A stretch of DNA of 49,297 nucleotides. It comes from an uncultured Pelagibacteraceae bacterium. Its GTDB lineage: Bacteria; Pseudomonadota; Alphaproteobacteria; Pelagibacterales; Pelagibacteraceae. Below the pieces are notes generated by a model that did no database searches, was not told the DNA's origin, and worked only from the letters and a program-made list of their open reading frames with translations. The position numbers and the translations under genes were made by a program. The stretch lies in NCBI GenBank assembly GCA_902624585.1, contig CACNXU010000004.1, positions 1 through 49,297 of the forward strand, written 5' to 3'. This document shows, one piece after another, positions 25,212 to 33,774 of the stretch (within the stretch, counting starts at the first letter, position 1; each line of letters begins with the position of its first letter).

Positions 25212-26549
25212 ATGAATGAAATTATAAATTTTTCTGTTGAAGAATTAATCACCAAAATTTCAAACTCTCAAATAACATCTGTTGAAATATGTGAGGCTTA
25301 TATTGAAAGAATTAACAAATTTGAAAAAGACATAAATGCCTGGGCTTTCTTTGATAAAGAATTACTATTAGAAAAAGCAAAGGAGTCAGATGACTATAAA
25401 AAATCTGGCAAACCCATAGGTCCTTTGCATGGAATTCCAGTTGCCGTTAAAGATATTGTTGGAACTTTAGATATGCCTACTGAATGTGGAACACCAATAA
25501 GAAAAGGAAAATCATATTCTCAAAATGCAGAAATAATAGATTTACTTCATGCTTCTGGTGCAATTGTAATGGGTAAAACAGTTACTACTGAACTAGCTTT
25601 TTTAAATCCATCTAAAACTAAAAATCCACATGATTATACTAGAACACCAGGAGGATCATCAAGTGGTTCCGCAGCAGTAATAGCATCATACATGGCCCCA
25701 CTCTCTGTTGGATCGCAAACAGGGGGATCAATAATAAGACCAGCATCATATTGTGGTGTTGTTGGATACAAACCTTCTTACGGTTTAATCTCAAGAAATG
25801 GAGTGTTAAAAACTTCAGAGAAACTCGATCACATTGGTGTCTTTGGAAAAAAAGTTGAAGATATTGCTTATCTAGTTAAAGAACTAATTAAAAAAGACTC
25901 CCATGATCCCGCCACTGTTTATTATTCTTCTAGCAGAATGGTCGATGCAGTAAAAAAAGGCCCATTATATGAACCAAAGTTCATTTTTTATAAAACTGAG
26001 TTTTGGAAAACAATTGATAAAAAATCAAAAGAAGCTTTTGAGTATTTTATTAAATCATTTAAAAAAAATATTGAAATTCATGATACTCCATCATATTTTA
26101 AAGATATTCATAAGTATCATCAAATAATTTACGAAACTGATTTAGCTAATAATTTTAGTGACTATTATAAAAATTTTAAAACAAAGCTGTCAAAAATTTT
26201 GCAAAATGCAATTGCTAATGGAAAAAAACATTCTGCAAAGGAATATGCTGAAGCAATAGATTTTATGAAAAGAAGTTACGACTCATATAAAGAAGTATTC
26301 GAGGATTATCATGGAGTTTTATCCCCGTCCAGTCCAGGTATTGCTTTAAAGGGATTAAAAAGCACTGGCTCAGCAGATTTCAATAAAGTATGGTCTTATC
26401 TAGGTACACCATGTGTTTCTCTTCCTTTACTTCAAGGAGAAAATAATTTACCATTAGGTATTCAAGTTATTGGTGAGAAGTATGATGATAATCGTTTTTT
26501 AGGTGTCTGCAGTTGGCTTGAAAAAGAAAGTGAGAAATTTAATGAATAA
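25212..26549 (+). CDS. Amidase-signature family hydrolase
   Basis: Cytoplasmic amide or carbamate hydrolase of the amidase signature family (GatA, AtzE and relatives), 445 residues. The Ser-cisSer-Lys triad is visible: Lys80 in AVKDIVG, the cis-Ser region PGGSSSGSAAV (near residue 149) and nucleophile Ser173 in SQTGGSIIRP. I use the ATG at 25212 rather than an upstream TTG at 25197, which would overlap dctM and add no conserved sequence. It is not likely to be GatA, since no gatB or gatC adjoins and the gene sits in a transporter operon. Processing of an imported amide is the simplest reading, but the substrate is unknown. Confidence 0.85.
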   Translation: MNEIINFSVEELITKISNSQITSVEICEAYIERINKFEKDINAWAFFDKELLLEKAKESDDYKKSGKPIGPLHGIPVAVKDIVGTLDMPTECGTPIRKGKSYSQNAEIIDLLHASGAIVMGKTVTTELAFLNPSKTKNPHDYTRTPGGSSSGSAAVIASYMAPLSVGSQTGGSIIRPASYCGVVGYKPSYGLISRNGVLKTSEKLDHIGVFGKKVEDIAYLVKELIKKDSHDPATVYYSSSRMVDAVKKGPLYEPKFIFYKTEFWKTIDKKSKEAFEYFIKSFKKNIEIHDTPSYFKDIHKYHQIIYETDLANNFSDYYKNFKTKLSKILQNAIANGKKHSAKEYAEAIDFMKRSYDSYKEVFEDYHGVLSPSSPGIALKGLKSTGSADFNKVWSYLGTPCVSLPLLQGENNLPLGIQVIGEKYDDNRFLGVCSWLEKESEKFNE

Positions 26550-26718
26550 ACTTGTAACTCTTATCGGACTTTCATTTGCAATTTTTTTTCTTATTGGGTT
26601 AGCTACAACACTTACAAGATCAATGATGATTGGTTTTCTTGATGTTATACCCGTTTACATTTTGATGGCTTTAGCAATATCAATGATGCTCTATGAGGCC
26701 TTTTTTGACAAAAAATAA
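26542..26718 (+). CDS. Small two-helix membrane protein
   Basis: A 58-residue protein starting at the ATG at 26542, overlapping the amidase end by 8 bases. It has two hydrophobic helices (about residues 3-22 and 30-52) joined by a short LTRSMMIG loop and ends in FFDKK. I do not recognise a family. The overlap and compositional fit suggest a real, co-translated gene. Its position between two TRAP operons would allow a role as an accessory transport subunit, but that is a guess. Confidence 0.6.
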   Translation: MNKLVTLIGLSFAIFFLIGLATTLTRSMMIGFLDVIPVYILMALAISMMLYEAFFDKK

Positions 26719-26781
26719 AATCTATCGATATTAGATTTACTACCTCAGATTGTAATACAATATTCATTTGTTATTTTAATC

Positions 26782-26846
26782 TAGACTCACAGGCTCATTT
26801 GTAATTAAATCTTATTAGTTAATTAACAATGAAGAGGAGATAACTA
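26782..26846 (+). promoter_or_regulatory. Promoter and leader of TRAP operon 3 (twin of TRAP operon 2)
   Basis: TAGACT (26782-26787), a 17-base spacer and TTAAAT (26805-26810) align without gaps to the TRAP 2 promoter. They share GACTC, TCATTT within the spacer and the identical AGTTAATTAAC at the expected start point (26817-26827). An AGAGGAG ribosome site (26833-26839) precedes the ATG. The 63 bases before this (26719-26781) show no other signal that I can identify. Confidence 0.55.
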
Positions 26847-27971
26847 ATGATTAAAGAAAAAAAATCATTGAAGGTTTCTAGATCACCTTCAAGAAGAAAG
26901 TTCTTTAAAACTGCAGCTGCAACTGGTGTTGCTGCTGTTGCTTTATCTGCTCCAGCTGTTGCCAAAGAAAGAGTAGAAGCTTCTATGGTAGCAACTTGGC
27001 CTAGAGATTTTCCAGGCTTAGGAACTGGCGCACAAAGACTTGCTCAAAGATTAAGCGACATGAGTGATGGTCGAATTCAAGTCACTTATTACGCTGCTAA
27101 TGAAAGAGTTAAAGCATTTGACTCGTTTGATGAAGTTGCATCAGGTAACTCGCAAATGTATCACGGTGCTGATTACTATTGGGTTAAAAAACACCCTGCA
27201 TTTGGATATTTTACTGCAGTTCCATTCGGTTTCACATATGCTGAAATGAATGCATGGTTAAAATTTGCTGGTGGACAAGAGTTGTGGGATGAATTGACCG
27301 ATGATTTTGGTACACAAAGTTTTGCTGCTGGTAATACTGGAGTGCAAATGGGTGGTTGGTTTAATAAAAAAATTAGATCAGCTAATGACTTTAAAGGTTT
27401 AAAAATGCGTATGCCTGGTTTAGGTGGACAAGTTCTTGGAAAACTTGGTGGTTCTCCAATTTCACTACCTGGTGGACAAATTTATGAAAACCTTGTGTCA
27501 GGTGCAATAGATGCAACAGAATGGGTAGGACCTTGGAATGATGAAGCGATGAAATTCCAGGAAGCTGCTAAGTATTATTACTATCCAGGAATGCATGAAC
27601 CAGGATCTACGTTAGCATGTGGTGTTAATAAATCTTGGTTTACTAGTTTGTCAAAATCAGATCAGTTAATTATTAAAACTGCATGTGATTGGGCTGACAC
27701 AACTACAATGGCTGAATACAATGCTAAAAACGGAGCTGCACTAGCACGATTAGTAAACGAAAGTGGAGTTAAACTAGAGAAGTTTAACGATAAAGTTTAT
27801 GATGCTTTCGCTAAAGGTGCTGCTGAAGTTTTCGATGAAGTTCAACAACATAGTGCTCTTGCTAAGAAAGTACATGCTGCCTTTGTTAAAGGTCGTAAGG
27901 AAATTGGTGCTTGGACTAACTTGTCTGACGGGCCATATGTTGCTCAAAGAAATAGAGCATTAGGAGTATAA
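26847..27971 (+). CDS. TRAP transporter 3 substrate-binding protein, Tat-exported
   Basis: Periplasmic TRAP binding protein of 374 residues with a twin-arginine signal (SRRKFFK at 15-21, Ala-rich helix, APAVAKE cleavage region). The core has LKMRMPGLGGQVL with the conserved Arg, LPGGQIYENLVSG and DATEWVGPWNDEA, typical of the mannitol/chloroaromatic-type TRAP group. The aromatic-rich AAKYYYYPGMHEPG follows. Its signal-peptide region and promoter resemble those of the TRAP 2 binding protein far more than the mature domains do. A hairpin follows the gene. Confidence 0.9.
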   Translation: MIKEKKSLKVSRSPSRRKFFKTAAATGVAAVALSAPAVAKERVEASMVATWPRDFPGLGTGAQRLAQRLSDMSDGRIQVTYYAANERVKAFDSFDEVASGNSQMYHGADYYWVKKHPAFGYFTAVPFGFTYAEMNAWLKFAGGQELWDELTDDFGTQSFAAGNTGVQMGGWFNKKIRSANDFKGLKMRMPGLGGQVLGKLGGSPISLPGGQIYENLVSGAIDATEWVGPWNDEAMKFQEAAKYYYYPGMHEPGSTLACGVNKSWFTSLSKSDQLIIKTACDWADTTTMAEYNAKNGAALARLVNESGVKLEKFNDKVYDAFAKGAAEVFDEVQQHSALAKKVHAAFVKGRKEIGAWTNLSDGPYVAQRNRALGV

Positions 27972-27991
27972 TTTAATTCCAATTATTATTG

Positions 27992-28013
27992 GAGGGCCCT
28001 TAAATGGGCCCTC
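27992..28013 (+). terminator. Stem-loop after the TRAP 3 binding-protein gene
   Basis: A perfect 8-bp stem, GAGGGCCC (27992-27999) with GGGCCCTC (28006-28013), closes a TTAAAT loop, the same loop sequence as in the TRAP 1 hairpin. It is followed by TTTATTA, a weak T-run, so partial termination or 3'-end protection is likely before the permease gene at 28044. Confidence 0.8.
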
Positions 28014-28043
28014 TTTATTATATATCATTAAAAGATTTTTAAT

Positions 28044-29027
28044 ATGATGGCCAAAAATAACTTATCTATTTTAATAAGAATATTTAGTTATTCTATTTTA
28101 GCCTTAACATTAGTTTTTCTCATCAATAATGTTTTAACAGTTTGGTTTGATTGGCCAGGAGTAAAAAAACTTTTTGCTCATTATGAATTATTTGGATTTA
28201 AAAAATTAAATAAACCTTTGGAGGGGCTAGCAATAAACTTATCATATATTCAATTACTATTTTATTTTGCGTCTTTCATAGGTGTTATATTTTTTGTTCT
28301 AAAATCTATAAAACAAACATTACAAACCGACTCTGAGATCTTAACGAAAATTACAGCTTACGTTGTAAGATCTTCTTTCTGGGCTGTGTTAATAGTTGGA
28401 GTAGCAGATTTTTTAATTTCATTTATGGTTGTGGAAAAACTAGTTGAGCCAATTTTTGGAGAACAACTTAAAATTAATTTAGTAATACCTGCTTTCAGAA
28501 TTACATATATACACTTTCCTTTAATATTGGCCTCTTTTGTAATTGGTTTTTTTACAAGATCTGTAGGGTTTATTTGGCTAGCGGTTTTAGTTGTTGGAAG
28601 TGAATTTTTGATAGTTCTCTCAAGATTTATATTTCAGTATGAACAGGCATTTCAGGGAGATCTTGTTCGTTTTTGGTATGCAGCTCTTTATTTATTTGCC
28701 AGCGCCTATGCTTTAATTCACGAGGGCCATGTTAGAGTTGATGTTCTTTATACTGGTTTTAGTGAACGTAAAAAAGCATGGACTAATGCAATTGGGTCAT
28801 TAATTCTAGGAATTCCTTTATGTTTGATTGTAATATTTTTAGGCATGGGGGGCAAAGCTAGTATCATCAATGGTCCTGTAATTTCATTTGAAATTACGCA
28901 GCAAGGTTCAAACGGTTTATATTTACTTTATCTAATGGCAGTTTATTTAGCTGTTTTTGCAGTAAGTATGTTAACTCAATTCACTAGCTACTTTATGAGT
29001 AGCAGTCACAAACTTTTAAAAAATTAA
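28044..29027 (+). CDS. TRAP transporter 3 small permease, enlarged (DctQ-like)
   Basis: DctQ-family membrane subunit that is unusually large, 327 residues against about 160-200 normally. The C-terminal half carries the DctQ core (FWYAALYLFASAYALIHEGH, then VRVDVLYTGFSERKKAW). The N-terminal half adds several extra hydrophobic segments (near residues 11-33, 67-88, 107-131 and 150-173). Large DctQ forms are known in the FcbT2-like group. The start could be the ATG at 28044 or the next ATG at 28047. It is 3 bases ahead of the large permease. Confidence 0.82.
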   Translation: MMAKNNLSILIRIFSYSILALTLVFLINNVLTVWFDWPGVKKLFAHYELFGFKKLNKPLEGLAINLSYIQLLFYFASFIGVIFFVLKSIKQTLQTDSEILTKITAYVVRSSFWAVLIVGVADFLISFMVVEKLVEPIFGEQLKINLVIPAFRITYIHFPLILASFVIGFFTRSVGFIWLAVLVVGSEFLIVLSRFIFQYEQAFQGDLVRFWYAALYLFASAYALIHEGHVRVDVLYTGFSERKKAWTNAIGSLILGIPLCLIVIFLGMGGKASIINGPVISFEITQQGSNGLYLLYLMAVYLAVFAVSMLTQFTSYFMSSSHKLLKN

Positions 29028-29030
29028 ATA

Positions 29031-31682
29031 ATGGAACATTTATTTTTAGCTTTACTTGTAATTATAATGATTGGAGCACTAGCTTCTGGTTTTCCAGTAG
29101 CTTTTGCATTACCTGGATCAGCAATAATTTCAATCGGGCTAGCTGCTTTTTTTGGTTATTTATTTGCAGGAGATAGTAGTGCTTATTTTGCTGTTGATGG
29201 TCCCAAAGAATGGTTAACCGCCGGTATTACAAACTTTAGGAGCAACTACTGGGATGTAGAAACTGATACTTTAATTGCAATTCCTTTATTTATTTTCATG
29301 GGGATCATGCTGCAAAAATCAAAAATTGCGGAAGATCTTTTAGTTACAATGGGGCAGTTGTTTGGACCTATCCCTGGAGGTTTAGGAATATCAGTAATTT
29401 TTGTTGGGGCGTTACTTGCAGCTACCACGGGTATTGTTGGTGCAACAGTAATAGCAATGGGATTAATATCACTACCCACAATGCTTAATAATAAATATGA
29501 TAAAAGTTTGGCAAGTGGAATTGTTTGTTCATCAGGAACTCTTGGGCAAATTATACCTCCTTCTATTGTATTAATTATCATAGCCGATCAATTAGCTAGC
29601 GCAGCAGACGTTGCAAATACTATGCGTCAGACTGATTACAAAATTTTAACTGGTGAATTTAATATGCCTGGAGAATTTAGAGTGGGTTCTACTTCTGCAG
29701 GAGATATGTTTTTGGGGGCATTATTACCTGGTTTAGTATTGGTTGGTTTGTATATGATTTATGTATTTATTTACGCAAGATTAAATCCTAAGGCAGCTCC
29801 TCCCGTTCCATTTAAAGGAAATTTTGACTCAAAATTTTGGATGAAGGTTTTAATAGTAATTATTCCTCCTCTTGCTTTAATATTTGCAGTTTTAGGATCT
29901 ATACTTTTAGGTATAGCAACCGTTAATCAAGCTGGATCTATTGGAGCAATAGGTGCAACTATGATGGCAGGTTATCGTTTACATAAAGGAAAAAAAGATG
30001 CTTATTATCCAATTATAATTGCAATTTTATCAGTCATTCCAATTTATATTTTATCTAAGAATTATAATTTAAATATTAAGGCTGTAGAAACTAGAGATCT
30101 TACAGCAATTTTTATAACAGGATTTTTTACAATTACTTTTTTAATTGGAATTATATGGAGTTTTTGGAGAGCGTACAAAATTGAGAATGTTTTAAGAGAG
30201 GTTGTTACAGAAACATGCGTAACGACTTCAATGGTTTTTATAATTTTATTGGGAGCTGCAATGTTAACCTCTGGATTTAGAGCGTTTGGAGGTGAAGAGT
30301 TAGTAAGAGATTTTCTTCAAGATCTACCAGGTGGATTTTGGACACAGTTTATCGTTGTAATGGCAGTGATTTTCTTACTAGGTTTCTTTCTTGATTTTAT
30401 TGAAATAGCTGTAGTTGTTGTTCCTATAATTGCTCCAATATTATTAGCTGAACCAGGAGCTAATGTGAGTGCAATTTGGCTTGGTGTAATGATTGGGGTG
30501 AATTTGCAAACCTCATTTTTAACACCACCATTTGGTTTTGCACTATTTTACTTAAAAGGTGTAGCTTCAAAACTTGTTACTACTTTAAATATCTGGAAAG
30601 GTGTAGTTCCATTCATTATTTTACAATTAATAGGTCTTGGAATTGTAGGTTTCTATCCATCATTAGTAAATTACCTGCCAGCAAGAACATATTTAACATC
30701 GAATGTTGCTCCACCACCGATGAATCCAAAGCTACAATATTGCTTACAAGAGTACAAATTTGCAATTTATAACACTGAAGAACAAAGAATTACTAATGCA
30801 ATAAAAGACATGCAGAAATTAACTCCCGCAAATCTTCCAATAGATAAACTAGATATTTTTGAAGAGCATTTTGATAATGCGCTTGGAACTTTTGCTATTG
30901 TTAAAAAACTTCAAAAAACGGAAGAAGAATATGAATTATTTACAAAAGATTATAGGGACTTACATTTCAATGTAAGAAAAATTGAGAAAAAAATTAGAAA
31001 AATAGATCAGAAAATTAAAAAAACTAAAGCGGAAATTAGAAATTTAGACGACGATAATTTATCAGCAAAAAATAAATTAGAATTAAAAATTGAAAATTAC
31101 GAGCTAGAAATTAATGAGCTTCAAAATAAAATTCCTGAAAGTTGGAAAGATAAAAATGGAGAATTTGAAGTATTACACAAAGCAAAAAACACTAGAACAA
31201 AAAGATATAGAAAAAATGTTGATGAAGCTTATGAAACTCTGGATCAAATAGTAATGTTTATAAATGATAATGAAAAATTAAAAGAACTTTCATCAGAAAT
31301 AAAAGAATTAAAATATTCCATAGATAATAAAAATTATGAAAACGCAATATCAATCATTGATAATCTTTTTGAAAAATTAGGAGAAATTTCTGGAACTGAA
31401 GAATTTGCAAATAAATTAGATGACCTAATATCTGTTATAGATAATGATGAGATAGATGAGCAAAAATTAATTGAAGTAAGTTCAGAAACTTTCAATCTTT
31501 TTAATTTAGAAGTTTCATGGAGAGATGATGCTAATAAGAATTTGATTCCTGAATTAACTAAATATAATGACGCTATCAAACATAATATTGGTCTAAGACT
31601 TCAAAACAGATTAACTAAAGAGCAAGCTAAATTTGTTGCAAGGTGTAACTCAGTTCATAGAGATATATCTTTAAACTTTTAA
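29031..31682 (+). CDS. TRAP transporter 3 large permease fused to a C-terminal coiled-coil domain
   Basis: DctM-family large permease with an unusual tail, 883 residues in one uninterrupted frame. Residues 1 to about 548 are the membrane domain: SGFPVAFALPGSAI, ATTGIVGATVIAMGLISLP, SGTLGQIIPPSIVLIIIADQ and LQTSFLTPPFGFALFYLKG. A region near residues 325-385 adds extra helices compared with TRAP 1. From about residue 549 to 883 the protein is soluble, charged and helical, rich in Lys, Glu, Asp, Asn and Ile, with heptad-like stretches such as KIEKKIRKIDQKIKKTKAEI. I know no name for this tail. Since the DctM C-terminus is normally near the membrane surface, the tail probably projects from the membrane. 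Its side (cytoplasm or periplasm) is not certain. Confidence 0.88.
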   Translation: MEHLFLALLVIIMIGALASGFPVAFALPGSAIISIGLAAFFGYLFAGDSSAYFAVDGPKEWLTAGITNFRSNYWDVETDTLIAIPLFIFMGIMLQKSKIAEDLLVTMGQLFGPIPGGLGISVIFVGALLAATTGIVGATVIAMGLISLPTMLNNKYDKSLASGIVCSSGTLGQIIPPSIVLIIIADQLASAADVANTMRQTDYKILTGEFNMPGEFRVGSTSAGDMFLGALLPGLVLVGLYMIYVFIYARLNPKAAPPVPFKGNFDSKFWMKVLIVIIPPLALIFAVLGSILLGIATVNQAGSIGAIGATMMAGYRLHKGKKDAYYPIIIAILSVIPIYILSKNYNLNIKAVETRDLTAIFITGFFTITFLIGIIWSFWRAYKIENVLREVVTETCVTTSMVFIILLGAAMLTSGFRAFGGEELVRDFLQDLPGGFWTQFIVVMAVIFLLGFFLDFIEIAVVVVPIIAPILLAEPGANVSAIWLGVMIGVNLQTSFLTPPFGFALFYLKGVASKLVTTLNIWKGVVPFIILQLIGLGIVGFYPSLVNYLPARTYLTSNVAPPPMNPKLQYCLQEYKFAIYNTEEQRITNAIKDMQKLTPANLPIDKLDIFEEHFDNALGTFAIVKKLQKTEEEYELFTKDYRDLHFNVRKIEKKIRKIDQKIKKTKAEIRNLDDDNLSAKNKLELKIENYELEINELQNKIPESWKDKNGEFEVLHKAKNTRTKRYRKNVDEAYETLDQIVMFINDNEKLKELSSEIKELKYSIDNKNYENAISIIDNLFEKLGEISGTEEFANKLDDLISVIDNDEIDEQKLIEVSSETFNLFNLEVSWRDDANKNLIPELTKYNDAIKHNIGLRLQNRLTKEQAKFVARCNSVHRDISLNF

Positions 31683-31685
31683 TTA

Positions 31686-32924
31686 ATGGAAAATTATATT
31701 TTACCAAAAAAACAGGCTATTGTTGTTTTTTTTGTATTTGCATTTGGTTATTTTTTATCATGTTTGTTGCGTGCAATTACTGCAACACTTTCCCCCGTAT
31801 TAACTTCAGAATTTAATTTGTTAGCAGCTGATTTAGGATTATTAGCTGGGGGTTATTTTTTGGGTTTTGCTTGTATGCAAATACCACTTGGATATTTGTT
31901 AGATAAATATGGACCAAAAAAAATTGTCTCTTCTTTTTTATTAATTGCATTATTTGGAACAGGATCATTTGCTTTAGCTGAAAGTTTTTCTGGATTGTTA
32001 GTTTCGCGAATTCTAATCGGCGTAGGTGTTAGTGCTTGTTTAATGGCTCCATTAACTGGTTACAGAATATGGTATGCAGAAAATCAACAACAAAGAGCAA
32101 ACTCATGGATGCTAATGATTGCGTCATTAGGTTTTTTGTCATCCACATTGCCTGTACAACTTTTATTGCCTAGTTTCGGGTGGAGGTGGATATTTGGTGG
32201 TATCGCTATCTTAATTTTAATTAGTATTTTTTTAATGTTAGTTTTCATTCCAAAATGGAATTTAACTAAAAATAAAGAGTCAGAAGAGCCAAGTAATACT
32301 GGAACTTTATCAGAAGTTTGGAAAAATAGATTTTTTGTAAGTGTAATTCCAATGGGTTTATTTAATTATGGGGGCTTAATGGCTATACAAACTTTATGGG
32401 CAGGCCCATGGATGACTAGAGTTGCTGGTTATACACCGCTTCAGAGTGCTACAGGATTATTTTGGATCAATGTAACTATGTTGGTATCCTTTTTCTTGTG
32501 GGGTTATTTTTTACCGAAAATTTCAGGTATAGGTTTTACTGCAAAAAGAATACTTAAATTAGGTTTACCAATTAGTTTTTCTGTAATGTTTGTGATTATA
32601 TTACTAGGCCCAAAAGCTGGTGCATTCTACATAACTTTATTTATTTTAAGTTCAATTTTTTTATCAGTTACACAGCCAGCTGTGGGCCTTTCTTTTTCAG
32701 GTTATTCTGCTGGTAAAGCACTAACTTCATTTAATTTATTAATATTTGCAGGAACATTCATAATGCAATGGCTAATGGGCCTAGTGATAGATATCGTTAA
32801 AGGCATGGGTCACACAGAAATATTTGCTTTTAAATCAGCTTTTTCAGTTTTCTTAATATTAAGTATTATTTCTTATATATTTTTTTTAATATTAAATAGA
32901 AAAAAATATGAAAATAAAACGTAG
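31686..32924 (+). CDS. MFS-family permease
   Basis: Major facilitator superfamily transporter, 412 residues with about 12 membrane helices. Motif A appears between helices 2 and 3 as GYLLDKYGPKK, and helix 4 has SRILIGVGVSACLMAPLTG, as in nitrate/organic-anion-type MFS members. The middle cytoplasmic loop is near residues 190-210. It starts 3 bases after the TRAP 3 permease stop and overlaps the following hydrolase by 17 bases, so it belongs to the same transcript. The substrate is not identifiable. Confidence 0.85.
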   Translation: MENYILPKKQAIVVFFVFAFGYFLSCLLRAITATLSPVLTSEFNLLAADLGLLAGGYFLGFACMQIPLGYLLDKYGPKKIVSSFLLIALFGTGSFALAESFSGLLVSRILIGVGVSACLMAPLTGYRIWYAENQQQRANSWMLMIASLGFLSSTLPVQLLLPSFGWRWIFGGIAILILISIFLMLVFIPKWNLTKNKESEEPSNTGTLSEVWKNRFFVSVIPMGLFNYGGLMAIQTLWAGPWMTRVAGYTPLQSATGLFWINVTMLVSFFLWGYFLPKISGIGFTAKRILKLGLPISFSVMFVIILLGPKAGAFYITLFILSSIFLSVTQPAVGLSFSGYSAGKALTSFNLLIFAGTFIMQWLMGLVIDIVKGMGHTEIFAFKSAFSVFLILSIISYIFFLILNRKKYENKT

Positions 32925-33726
32925 GAATTTTTTTTTGGAACTATTCATTGGTATCGTTGCTATTTACTTGATTGTTTTAATTTTCTTATTCTTTTTTCAA
33001 AGAAATTTAATGTATCATCCTGATGAGAATAATTATTCCGGAGATAATTTAGAAGTTAACATTGAAAAAGTTACTATCAAAACGACTGATAATATTAATC
33101 TATTAGGCTGGTTTCATAACAAAGATTTAAAAAATTATAAAACAATAGTTTATTTTCATGGAAACGCAGGGACACTTGAAAACAGAATCCACAAATTAAA
33201 TCATTTTAAAGGTATGGATGTTAATTTTTTAATAATTGCGTGGAGAGGGTTTAGTGGTAATAAAGGAAAACCAAGTGAGGAGGGTCTTTATACAGATGGT
33301 GCCAGTGCAATAAACTGGCTTAAAGAAAAAGGTCTAAAAGAAGAAGATATAATTATTTATGGAGAGTCATTAGGAACTGGAATTGCTACTGAAATTACTC
33401 AGAATAAAAATTTTGCAGGATTAATTTTAGAAACACCCTTCACATCAATGATAGAAGCTGCGAAAAATTTTTATCCATATATTCCAGTGGGTTTAATTTT
33501 AAAAGATAAGTATGAAAATAATGAAAAAATTAAAAATATTAATATTCCAGTATTAGTAATGCATGGTGAGGCTGACCAAATAGTTCCATTTTGGATGGGT
33601 AAAAAAATTTTTAATTTAGCAAGAGAACCCAAATATTCATATTTTACAAAATATGACGATCATATGATGGAATATGATGATAAACTTGTATTAGCTCTTG
33701 AATCGTTCGTTGATAGTTTAAATTAA
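32908..33726 (+). CDS. Membrane-anchored alpha/beta hydrolase (BEM46-like)
   Basis: Alpha/beta-hydrolase of 272 residues with an N-terminal membrane anchor (about residues 9-31), as in the ABHD13/BEM46 group. Motifs are YHPDENNY, the oxyanion region VYFHGNAGTLENR, the nucleophile elbow GESLGTG, the acid in HGEADQIVPF and the late His in DDHMMEYD. The catalytic triad is complete. Its N-terminus overlaps the MFS gene by 17 bases. The substrate is unknown. Confidence 0.83.
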   Translation: MKIKRRNFFLELFIGIVAIYLIVLIFLFFFQRNLMYHPDENNYSGDNLEVNIEKVTIKTTDNINLLGWFHNKDLKNYKTIVYFHGNAGTLENRIHKLNHFKGMDVNFLIIAWRGFSGNKGKPSEEGLYTDGASAINWLKEKGLKEEDIIIYGESLGTGIATEITQNKNFAGLILETPFTSMIEAAKNFYPYIPVGLILKDKYENNEKIKNINIPVLVMHGEADQIVPFWMGKKIFNLAREPKYSYFTKYDDHMMEYDDKLVLALESFVDSLN

Positions 33727-33774
33727 GCCATAATCTTAACAAAGATAATTCAAATTTTTTTTTTAAGCTAATTT

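Noticed and set aside
30476-30772. Overlapping frame inside the TRAP 3 permease that could signal a frameshift at the fusion point
   Set aside because: The main frame is open throughout the junction, and its residues continue smoothly from the last DctM helix to the tail; the other frame has shadow composition.
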